Source: Rs1 sp036960485 (GTDB lineage Bacteria; Pseudomonadota; Gammaproteobacteria; Pseudomonadales; Balneatricaceae). From it: a stretch of 64,000 bases of DNA. The stretch lies in the NCBI GenBank assembly GCA_036960485.1, contig JBALXS010000014.1:1-64000 (forward strand), written 5' to 3'. The notes under the pieces are model-generated. The model saw nothing but the letters and a program-made list of their open reading frames with translations. It searched no databases and was not told the origin of the DNA. Shown here piece by piece: positions 56,852-64,000 of the stretch (positions are counted from its first letter, which is position 1; each line of letters starts with the position of its first letter). The translations under genes and the position numbers were made by a program.

Positions 56852-57490
56852 TTATGTTACTTGTGGACCTTGATACCAATCACTAGACGGTGTCGGTACA
56901 CGCATTTTTTCGCGCAAGGTTGCTACATTTTCTGCTGAGGTGATTTCTTTTAATAATAAGAAAGCGACTTCAATCGCAGTTCCGGGGCCTGTTGAAGTAA
57001 TAATATGCTGATCTTGTACTATTGGATTATCAACAAAAATTGCACCGCATTGTTCTAATTGTTCCTTACGTTTACCACCAATTTGATGATAAGTCGTCGC
57101 TTTTTTATTTACCAGTATTTGCGCATGGCCTAAGGCAATGGATGAAACACATACGCTAGCAATGGGTTTATTAAGCTGATGAAAGTGTTTTATTACATTT
57201 AAAAATGGAGCGCTTAATGCGTCATCATAAAACCCAGAAGGCTCGAAGCCGCCAGGCACTGCAAGCGCATCGTAATCATTTAAATTAACCTCTTCCAGTA
57301 ACTTAGATGGTTTAAAAGTTAAACCAAAGGTTGTTTTGATTTCGCTATGCAAAGCAGCATCAGTGAGCTCAATGGCTACATCTCCAAGTAAAGTTGCCCA
57401 CCCCATAACATCGGTAAAAGCAGACATTTCTAGTGGTTCAACACCATTGGCAACTAGCATAAGAATTTTTTTCATACGATTCATACCCAT
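56852..57490 (-). CDS. DJ-1/PfpI family protein
   Basis: The 212-residue protein has the DJ-1/PfpI fold: KKILMLVANGVEPLEMSAF, a glutamate near residue 18, YDALAVPGGFEPSGFYDD and the nucleophile elbow PIASVCVSSIALGHAQIL with the reactive Cys near 114, then TSTGPGTAIEVAFLLL. Members are deglycases, chaperones or redox sensors. An alternative start is MKKILML (57475). It is the last gene of a likely operon with a flavin/Fe-S reductase and a DsrE protein, which suggests a redox or electrophile-stress role. Confidence 0.88.
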   Translation of the reverse strand: MGMNRMKKILMLVANGVEPLEMSAFTDVMGWATLLGDVAIELTDAALHSEIKTTFGLTFKPSKLLEEVNLNDYDALAVPGGFEPSGFYDDALSAPFLNVIKHFHQLNKPIASVCVSSIALGHAQILVNKKATTYHQIGGKRKEQLEQCGAIFVDNPIVQDQHIITSTGPGTAIEVAFLLLKEITSAENVATLREKMRVPTPSSDWYQGPQVT

Positions 57491-57665
57491 TTTTTGAATT
57501 ATCGTTCATTGTTGACCAGTTAAAAAATGTAAGCCCTCTAACTCATTGATTTGTAGTTCCCTGTAATGACTAAAAGGTATTCTTCAAGAAAACAATACTT
57601 TTCGTTAGCGTCAAATCAATGAGTGATAGAGCAACAATAATTAAACCGTACAGCAATCAATATTA

Positions 57666-59555
57666 TTAAAGATTTAAGCTGATTGAGTGACTTTTTGTGC
57701 GTGAAACGCACACACACAAACTATGCGTTTTTTCTTCTTTAGTTAAATAAACGTCTCTATGTTCAGGGGTGCCTTCAACATATTCAGTTGCGCACATACC
57801 GCATTCTCCTCTTTTACACGCAAATGGCACTTTGACGTTTGCTTTTAAGAGCCCGTCTAATAATGTTTCTTTGGGGTCTATAACAATAACTTTTCCTGAC
57901 TTTTTCAGCCTTACTTCAACTGCTTTATCAGTTTTGTGTAGGGAATGACCAAAGCTTTCAAAATGAATGTGGCTAGGATCCCAGTTATGAACATTCGCTT
58001 TCTCTTTAACAGCTTCGATCATACTTAGTGGACCACAAATATAAACATGACTAGATTTATTGCCCTCCATGAAAAGAGACTTTAAGTCCAGCCTGTTTGC
58101 ATCGAGCCCCTGCGTAATATAAAAATGTGCATGTTTTCCCGCCAGCCTGGTGATTTCCTCTTTGAATGCCAAGTCACTTGCCTTCTTCACGCTATAATGT
58201 AACTCAAATGATTGATTGCTTTGAGACAACTCTTTGAGCATAGAAATAATAGGGGTTATGCCAATTCCACCCGCAATTAAAATATGATGCTTGCCAGAAG
58301 AAGTCAGTGAAAATTTATTAACAGGATGCATAGCGGTTATAAAATCACCCGCTTTCAATTGCTCATGAATGTAGTTTGAGCCACCACGCCCTTGCTTTTC
58401 TTGCTGTACAGCAATCTCATAAAAGCGATTATCATGGTGAGATGAGGTAATTGAATAATGGCGTTGCACGGTTGTTTTTTCTGATAACTTAACTTCAATA
58501 GGTAAATGTGAGCCCGCTTTAAAAGCAGGTAAAATGCCACCATTGACTGCTGTTAATCTCAATAATTTAATTTTTTCAGATATATTTTCAATAGCAGATA
58601 TCTGTAACATCAACTCTGTTGAGCTTTCAATTTTAGGGTTGTGCGGTGAATAGTCAAAAAACGTCCAATTTAAGCCCGATGGCAATTGTGTTTCTTGCCA
58701 ACCTTTAATAATAAAACGCCAGTAACGTTTAGTACCACCGGTATTATTATTATCATCGGGTTGATCCCATAAAATTTTTGCCGTACCTGTAAGTTGCAAT
58801 AGCTTGTTATGCACAAAATCGATAAACACCAAACCTGCATTGGGGTTTGATTGAAAATTTCCTAAGGTATTAAACATGCTATTGCCCTTATAATCAGGGA
58901 TCTGCAATTCATATTTATTTATAACGCTAACGAAACCAGTTTCACCGCCTCGATATGAAGCATCACTGTGGTTATTATCCACACCAGAGCCGACAAAAAA
59001 ACTGTCTGAATTTGCAATCAACTCAACTTGCGTTGCCGTTAAACTATCACCGAACTGAGGTTTAGGTGTTTCATAAGTCAGCACGTTATCTGATAATTGT
59101 GGCTGTCTTCGTTGAATGTACTTAGGGCAATTAGGGTATGCCTGAGCGACAACGACTTCATATTGACCATTACTTAACAAACTAATATTGCCATTTACTC
59201 GAAGACGACGACGAGTACTCAGTTCTATTATCAATAGGCCCACTTGTGTATTTCGCGTTATATTAAGCCATAACGGGTCGGCGGATTGATTAATAATTTG
59301 TTGAGGATTAATCAATATATGTTGATCATCTGGGGCACTTATAAAGCCTGGCTTACCAAATAATACAGACGTCCAGATTTGGTTTTTTTCATCTGTACTG
59401 CTGATCACTGTCATATATTGCTGAGCAATAAAAGGGAGAGCGCCTTTAATAATATGCTGACTAACGACAATACCGTTGCGTTGAGCAATATCTGCTTCAT
59501 TAGCGCGTTCTTGTACTGTCAATTCGCCTTTATGAAAAAGTGACTGCTCGATCAT
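57666..59555 (-). CDS. PNPOx-FNR-[2Fe-2S] ferredoxin fusion oxidoreductase
   Basis: The protein of about 629 residues has an N-terminal pyridoxamine-phosphate-oxidase-like split barrel (FHKGELTVQERA, VLFGKPGFISAPDDQHILIN, IELSTRRRLRVNG). A ferredoxin-reductase module follows with FAD motif RHYSITSS and NAD motif ILIAGGIGITPIISML and CGPLSM. A C-terminal plant-type ferredoxin has ACKRGECGMC (C-x4-C-x2-C) and a last Cys in SLCVCVS. I start at ATG 59555 rather than TTG 59567. Electrons would pass NAD(P)H to FAD to 2Fe-2S and on to a substrate at the FMN-like barrel. It lies between DsrE and DJ-1 genes on the same strand. Confidence 0.9.
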   Translation of the reverse strand: MIEQSLFHKGELTVQERANEADIAQRNGIVVSQHIIKGALPFIAQQYMTVISSTDEKNQIWTSVLFGKPGFISAPDDQHILINPQQIINQSADPLWLNITRNTQVGLLIIELSTRRRLRVNGNISLLSNGQYEVVVAQAYPNCPKYIQRRQPQLSDNVLTYETPKPQFGDSLTATQVELIANSDSFFVGSGVDNNHSDASYRGGETGFVSVINKYELQIPDYKGNSMFNTLGNFQSNPNAGLVFIDFVHNKLLQLTGTAKILWDQPDDNNNTGGTKRYWRFIIKGWQETQLPSGLNWTFFDYSPHNPKIESSTELMLQISAIENISEKIKLLRLTAVNGGILPAFKAGSHLPIEVKLSEKTTVQRHYSITSSHHDNRFYEIAVQQEKQGRGGSNYIHEQLKAGDFITAMHPVNKFSLTSSGKHHILIAGGIGITPIISMLKELSQSNQSFELHYSVKKASDLAFKEEITRLAGKHAHFYITQGLDANRLDLKSLFMEGNKSSHVYICGPLSMIEAVKEKANVHNWDPSHIHFESFGHSLHKTDKAVEVRLKKSGKVIVIDPKETLLDGLLKANVKVPFACKRGECGMCATEYVEGTPEHRDVYLTKEEKTHSLCVCVSRTKSHSISLNL

Positions 59556-59622
59556 ATTAATGCCCAACCTATTAATCTGTGTTAATAGGGTTCCTCGGGT
59601 GAAGAACCCTGATGTATGCTCA

Positions 59623-59997
59623 TTAGAAAGTTAGAATGGAATAACCTTGTGTCGCTAATTTGTGTACGCTTGGTAAACCACGAGTTCCGGGCACTGCGTT
59701 TTCAGTCAAGTAATCAAAACCTGATGCTTCAACGTCTTCAGCTGAACCAAATACATCTGCACAACCGCAAGAGACACCTGCAATGTTATCTTTTACTGCT
59801 TTGAATAAAGCGTGAACCGGATTTTCAGGCTTAGCCAATTCTGCAATCCAACGCGTGCCAGTACCATTGAAAATAACTTTTACATCTGCGCCACTTTGCT
59901 GGTAATCATAAGCAGTTGCTAAGGCGTTAAACACGCGACCTAATGCTTCTTCTTGACCGTGGTTTGGATCCGATAAAACTAAAATTGCTGCTTTCAT
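59623..59997 (-). CDS. DsrE-family protein
   Basis: The 124-residue protein is a small alpha/beta DsrE/DsrF-like fold: AAILVLSDPNHGQEEALGRV, VKVIFNGTGTRWIAEL and AGVSCGCADVFGSAEDVE with two cysteines, and a VHKLATQGYSILTF end. Relatives handle protein-bound sulfur or act as small redox subunits. It is the first gene of the operon with the reductase fusion (68 bp downstream), and is divergent from the LysR regulator. Confidence 0.87.
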   Translation of the reverse strand: MKAAILVLSDPNHGQEEALGRVFNALATAYDYQQSGADVKVIFNGTGTRWIAELAKPENPVHALFKAVKDNIAGVSCGCADVFGSAEDVEASGFDYLTENAVPGTRGLPSVHKLATQGYSILTF

Positions 59998-60125
59998 TGT
60001 ATATCTCCTAAAAGATTGGTTATGAGCTCTTGCTCTGTTGAATCTGAAGCCATTATCAACCCTTTAACTCGCGCAATAAATAGACTAATATTGATAACAT
60101 AACTCCACTTTATGAAGGAATCATT

Positions 60126-61022
60126 ATTAATAAACTTATTGCGATGCAAGTATTCATGCAAATCATAGAAAGTGGCAGCTTGACCAAAGCGGCAAATGAA
60201 TTAAATACTTCATTGCCCACCGTTGTACGTACATTGGCTGCATTGGAAGATCATCTAAAAATTAGACTTATTAATAGAACAACACGCAAGATAGCTATTA
60301 CAGAAGAAGGTCAGCGTTATCTGCAAAGATGTCGCAAAATACAATACGAAATAGAGCAATCAGAACTAGAAATAAGTGCAAATCAACAGGCGCCCAGAGG
60401 AAAACTTAAAGTCACAGCATCAGTAATGTTCGGTTCAATTTACATTGCGCCATTAATAACCAAGTTTTTACAGGCACATGAACATGTAACGATAGAGCTG
60501 ATATTATCTGATCAGAACATCAATTTAATAGAAGAAGGAGTAGATGTTGCTATTCGAATTGGTGCTTTAAGTGATTCAAATATGATCGCAAAAAAAGTAG
60601 GGAGCGTACGAAAAGTTATTTGTGCAACACCTGCTTTTTTGAATAAAATAGACCCTATTATCCAGCCTAGAGATATTGCGAATGTACCTTGTATTATTTT
60701 TACAGGCTTAAGCCATGGCGGTAATTGGCATTTGCATCAAGCTGAAAAAACCCATTCAATACCCGTTAAAGGACCACTAATTTGTAACAATATCACTGCA
60801 GCGCTTAGTGTCGTAAAAGAGAGTCTTGGATTAGGCATGTTTCTCTCTTATCAAGTAGAAAAAGAACTTGAAAAGGGTGAACTGCGTACTGTGTTAGCAG
60901 AGTTTGAACCGCCTCCTCTTGAGGTGAATGTCGTTTATTCTCATACGAAACTGATGTCAACGCGTACTCGCTATTTTGTTGATTGGGTCACACATGAATT
61001 AAGGCATCAAATGAATAACTAA
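60126..61022 (+). CDS. LysR-family regulator, probable ATT start
   Basis: The protein of about 298 residues has the N-terminal helix-turn-helix IIESGSLTKAANELNTSLPT and the effector domain with ISANQQAPRGKLKVTASVMF, VDVAIRIGALSDS and a GLGMFLSYQVEKELEKGEL end, like the CrgA/AaeR group. The first ATG (60144) lies after the expected family start. In-frame ATT 60126 sits 6 nt after AAGGA and gives (M)NKLIAMQVFMQI, matching the usual LysR N-terminus. An ATT start is therefore likely; ATG 60144 is the conservative choice. It is divergent from the DsrE operon, which it probably controls. Confidence 0.85.
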   Translation: MNKLIAMQVFMQIIESGSLTKAANELNTSLPTVVRTLAALEDHLKIRLINRTTRKIAITEEGQRYLQRCRKIQYEIEQSELEISANQQAPRGKLKVTASVMFGSIYIAPLITKFLQAHEHVTIELILSDQNINLIEEGVDVAIRIGALSDSNMIAKKVGSVRKVICATPAFLNKIDPIIQPRDIANVPCIIFTGLSHGGNWHLHQAEKTHSIPVKGPLICNNITAALSVVKESLGLGMFLSYQVEKELEKGELRTVLAEFEPPPLEVNVVYSHTKLMSTRTRYFVDWVTHELRHQMNN

Positions 61023-61025
61023 CGG

Positions 61026-61232
61026 CTAAAATTCAAAAGTGTTATCTACATTTGGTACCCGCTCCCTGAGTATTTCTTCGAGTTCCCGATAGCTAATGAC
61101 ATTTTTACCATACCAGCGTGCAGTCCAAATAATCATGTCATCTTGCAAGTGACTCTATTTAAATAGTTTCGCAGGCACCGGTCTTTAAAACATCAACCAT
61201 TATAACGATAGGAGCTTATTTGCAACGTAGCC
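61026..61232 (-). mobile_element. IS6-family insertion sequence remnant
   Basis: The minus strand encodes SHLQDDMIIWTARWYGKNVI followed by SYRELEEILRERVPNVDNT, which is the N-terminal part of an IS6/IS26-type transposase, then stops. Upstream of it (61217-61232) TATTTGCAACGTAGCC resembles the terminal inverted repeat of IS6 elements (TATTTGCAAC...GCC). Everything downstream of the first 45 transposase codons is lost. Confidence 0.78.
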
Positions 61233-61464
61233 GTTGGCAGAGATGAAAGGTGTAAGGTGCGAGCAAACAGTGGTTTCTGCTCTTCATTAAAAATTTTATA
61301 GATAAACAATGCTTTGAAGCAACTAATTAAAGATGTGTATGTTATAAATTTACACAATGACAGTTCTCGATTTAGTTCTATTAAAAACACATACATGTTA
61401 TTTTCAGTTTCTATTTACCTCTTCACTCATTATCTGCTTATGGCAAATAATTTGGATAAAATTA
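61233..61464. other. Upstream region of MFS gene
   Basis: Non-coding DNA after the IS6 end. No specific regulatory site was recognised. Confidence 0.35.
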
Positions 61465-62625
61465 ATGCAAAAACAAAGCACTCAGCGTGATAAACGAGCA
61501 TTACGTGCAGTGGCGGCTCAATTTGTCATTAATGGCATGGTTGCTGGCGCATACATACCGCGCTTACCTGAAATAAGAGATAGCTTAAACCTCGATTTAT
61601 CAGCCATCGGCCAGTTAATTACAGCAGCAAGTATTGGCGGTCTTCTGGGTAGCTGGTTATGTAGTTACTTTTTAAAATATTTTAGTACGAAAACCGTGCT
61701 AATCAACGGCTGTTTTGCTTTTATTGTATTGCTTCCGTGTATCGCGCTGGCATCTAGTGGTATTGCCCTGGCTTTAGTGCTCGCGTTAATACTATTCGTC
61801 GACGTTATTGTCGATATTGCGGTTAATATGCAAGGTTCTAATTTAAGTGCTAGGCGCCATAAACCTGTCATGAATCGATTACATGGTTTATGGAGTATTG
61901 GCATGGTTACGGGCGGTTTGATAGCCTCTATCATGGCAGCCTATGCCATTCCCTTAATTTGGCATCTAACGTCTTTATCACTGTTAATATTCATCTGTTT
62001 AATTTACGTCGGCAAAGGACTTTTAAATGATGATGAGCAACCATTAAGTACACAGCAAAGTACCCTGCAAGCTACCTCAAAAACTCGCCGCCTATGGCTG
62101 TTTGCAATATTAGGCGGCTGTGCCTTTATACCTGAAATGGCATTAAGCGATTGGTCGCCGTTTAGATTAAAAGATGATTTATTAGCCAGCGAAGGACTCG
62201 CAAGTTTAGCCTATGTATGCTTTGGTAGCGGGATGGTATTTGGCCGGTTGTTAGGCGATTGGGTGGTAGCCAAAATAGGTATGGGCAAGTTACTTCACTG
62301 CTCAATAACCACTGCCATGTTAGGTGGCGCCTTAGCATGTATTGGCAGTTCTATCACCATTACTTACTTAGGGCTAGTCATCGCAGGATTAGGCATTGCA
62401 GTGCTTTTCCCAACGCTTTATGACGCTGCAGCCCAAGACAAACAACGCCCCGGGGCTATGTTGGGAGCCATGGCAGCGGGATCTAGATTAGCCGCCTTAA
62501 TTGCGCCACTTGGCATCGGCATACTGGCTAATGCGCCTAGCCTCTCCGTCGGCCTAGCTATTGCTATGTTTGCAGCTCCTTGCTTAATCTTAATCTGGGT
62601 ACTATACAATAAACTCACAGGTTAA
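61465..62625 (+). CDS. MFS transporter (YbjJ-like)
   Basis: The protein of about 386 residues starts at ATG 61465 (MQKQSTQRDKRALRAVAAQF); an upstream ATG at 61357 adds a hydrophobic stretch not typical for the family. It has about 12 membrane segments, the early motif GMVAGAYIPRLPEIRDSLNL, GGLLGSWLCSYFLKYFSTK, and in the second half SDWSPFRLKD and FGRLLGDWVVAKIG. These features match the YbjJ-like branch of the major facilitator superfamily. The substrate is unknown. Confidence 0.87.
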   Translation: MQKQSTQRDKRALRAVAAQFVINGMVAGAYIPRLPEIRDSLNLDLSAIGQLITAASIGGLLGSWLCSYFLKYFSTKTVLINGCFAFIVLLPCIALASSGIALALVLALILFVDVIVDIAVNMQGSNLSARRHKPVMNRLHGLWSIGMVTGGLIASIMAAYAIPLIWHLTSLSLLIFICLIYVGKGLLNDDEQPLSTQQSTLQATSKTRRLWLFAILGGCAFIPEMALSDWSPFRLKDDLLASEGLASLAYVCFGSGMVFGRLLGDWVVAKIGMGKLLHCSITTAMLGGALACIGSSITITYLGLVIAGLGIAVLFPTLYDAAAQDKQRPGAMLGAMAAGSRLAALIAPLGIGILANAPSLSVGLAIAMFAAPCLILIWVLYNKLTG

Positions 62626-62648
62626 ATCTGCCTTGCCATTTAACCTGT
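62617..62648 (+). terminator. Hairpin at MFS gene end
   Basis: An 11-bp perfect stem (ACAGGTTAAAT/ATTTAACCTGT) with a 10-nt loop includes the stop codon. Only TTCC follows, so the terminator is not of the strong U-run type. Confidence 0.45.
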
Positions 62649-63010
62649 TCCAGATAAGATATATTCTATGAGCCTCTCAGACATAACGAACTATAATAAT
62701 ATAAGCCATTTAGAAACAGACACCCAAAGCCAAAAATTTCACAGCTGGCTGCGTTTTTAGTATTCAGATTTACAAGTTTACCACTTAAAATGAACCCAAT
62801 TTACGACGAAAGTTAAGCGTTCATAGAGCTTCACTTATCACCCCTAATGCCACATCAACTCCATTCAACTGAGGTTGTGGCTATCTCTATGGCTTTTATA
62901 TTTTAGCAGTTATTATTTTAAAGCCGCTTTTTAAAACCGTAAGTCATTATTTTTAAAATAATTACCCACTAACCCAACTTCATATGTAATAATCCACCGC
63001 TCTACTCTTA
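62649..63010. other. Intergenic 360 bp
   Basis: No gene, repeat or operator was recognised between the MFS gene and the small Cys-rich ORF. Confidence 0.35.
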
Positions 63011-63250
63011 ATGAATAAAACCTTAAATATGAGCAAACTCGACTTTTCAGTAATTAATAAGCACACCCAGCTTTCTTTCAAAGCACAACGTAATATGATT
63101 AAAAACATTGCAAAAGGTGCCACTGTATTATGTGAGCAGTGCCAAAAGCCACTGCAATTAACCACCCCAATTAAAGGAAAAATAGCAGCTAAGACAGGAG
63201 TTTGCTGTGCGAAGGGTTGTACCGATATAGAGCTAGAGTTTGTGCTTTAA
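63011..63250 (+). CDS. Small Cys-rich protein, possible zinc ribbon
   Basis: The 79-residue ORF is basic in its first half and carries LCEQCQKPL and GVCCAKGCTDIELEF, a C-x2-C plus CC-x3-C arrangement that could bind zinc. No strong ribosome-binding site precedes ATG 63011; MSKLDF (63029) is an alternative. The family is not recognised. The cysteine pattern and absence of an opposing gene support coding. Confidence 0.55.
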   Translation: MNKTLNMSKLDFSVINKHTQLSFKAQRNMIKNIAKGATVLCEQCQKPLQLTTPIKGKIAAKTGVCCAKGCTDIELEFVL

Positions 63251-63736
63251 TTCCTGCAACCTTGCTCAGCCCTGCACTGATTATTAGCTAGTTTTACCCG
63301 TAAATACCCTTCCCAAAACCGTTAATATATTCAAGCTAGACAATTGATCAACACAGCCATATAGAAACAGAGCGCATTTTTGGAAAATCCATTAATTCTA
63401 AATAGCCACTAAATCTGATCAACATGTTGGGAGAGTTTTAATCTTAAATGAAAAGCCAACAATTCAATCTATGGCTCTTTAGAAGAATTTAACGCATATC
63501 TATTTTTATGTTAAATTAAATGAAATTACCATTATAAAATATTGATTTATAACAACATCAAAACAAAAAACTTCTATCCGCTTTGACTCTCACCAATTAT
63601 TATTTAATATTAAACGGTTGTGATGTAAATAGCTAAAGGGCAGAATATAACTAGTGCTGTCGAGCTTTTTCTCATTCTCACCCTGAGATCTCGTCATCTT
63701 AATAACCTTCTAATAAAAGCCAATGAAAATAATATT
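63251..63736. other. Intergenic 490 bp
   Basis: AT-rich non-coding DNA upstream of the luciferase-like gene. No clear element was seen. Confidence 0.35.
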
Positions 63737-64000
63737 ATGCCCAATATTAATTTGACTGTACTAGACCAAAGCCCAGTTCACCCTCAAGAAAGCACCCCAC
63801 AATTAGCAAATGCTGCATTGATGTCTATTGAGCTAGCAAAAGCTTGTGACACTTTAGGTTATAGCCGTTATTGGGTTGCCGAACATCACAACAGCGCACA
63901 ATTTGCAGGCCCAAGCCCAGAGATCCTCATTGCAAGTATCGCAAGTGTGACTAAAAGCATGCGTATTGGCAGTGGTGGAGTAATGCTCAGCCACTACAGC
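63737..64000 (+). CDS. Luciferase-like (LLM) flavin-dependent monooxygenase, 3' end outside window
   Basis: The frame is open from ATG 63737 to the window end (88 codons). The visible part is the conserved LLM N-terminus: LTVLDQSPVHPQESTPQLAN, LGYSRYWVAEHHNSAQFAGP and ASVTKSMRIGSGGVMLSHYS. The WxAEHHN and GSGGVML motifs place it with the LuxAB-like (YhbW-type) proteins that use reduced FMN. The substrate is unknown. Confidence 0.88.
   Translation, partial: MPNINLTVLDQSPVHPQESTPQLANAALMSIELAKACDTLGYSRYWVAEHHNSAQFAGPSPEILIASIASVTKSMRIGSGGVMLSHYS

Noticed and set aside
1..64000. CRISPR arrays, rRNA or tRNA genes
   Set aside because: No regularly spaced repeats or tRNA-like cloverleaf motifs were seen on reading both strands.

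Overview
The window is AT-rich bacterial chromosome with short intergenic gaps. Gene families suggest a marine or aquatic gammaproteobacterium: many c-di-GMP proteins, two chemoreceptors, an MtfA homologue, TRAP transport, a TorRS-like phosphorelay and IS200/IS605 and IS6 debris. The genus cannot be fixed from sequence alone. No rRNA, tRNA or CRISPR array was seen.

Layout. 1-8440: a truncated GGDEF-EAL gene, a periplasmic solute-binding protein overlapping a membrane GGDEF-EAL receptor, a GMC oxidoreductase, a palindromic repeat and a chemoreceptor. 8441-17347: MtfA peptidase, a GAF-GGDEF cyclase, a Rho-like ATPase lacking the RNA-binding domain followed by a DEDDy exonuclease and a clear terminator, then divergently a U32 (RlhA-like) protein and a GST. 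17348-26643: a formylglycine-generating-enzyme remnant, a frameshifted 1-Cys peroxiredoxin, a 2086-residue kinase-ATPase-histidine-kinase hybrid overlapping a REC-GGDEF gene, and an IS200 remnant. 26644-34600: an unrecognised helical-repeat protein, GNAT, an RND-pump remnant, an MBL-fold hydrolase, a DnaJ-related protein and a second chemoreceptor.

34960-45117 is the most coherent system. A seven-to-eight gene operon encodes a TRAP transporter, an HpsN-type (histidinol-dehydrogenase-like) enzyme, an SDR, a zinc alcohol dehydrogenase and a fused ComDE-type sulfopyruvate decarboxylase. A divergent LacI regulator and an FMN 2-hydroxyacid dehydrogenase flank it. Near-identical LacI-type palindromes sit in front of both the operon and the FMN enzyme. 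Together they look like a dihydroxypropanesulfonate (DHPS) to sulfolactate to sulfopyruvate to sulfoacetaldehyde route; the final desulfonating step is not in the window.

45118-48043 is a gene graveyard (IS200, MocR and LysR remnants) next to an SBP gene. 48044-56575 holds a redoxin, a broken DUF2024 gene, a secreted protein with a divergent MarR regulator and a large palindrome, a response regulator-SBP-hybrid kinase trio, and an NhaC antiporter. 56852-64000 holds a redox operon (DsrE, PNPOx-FNR-ferredoxin fusion, DJ-1) under a divergent LysR, an IS6 remnant, an MFS transporter, a small Cys-rich protein and the start of a luciferase-like monooxygenase.
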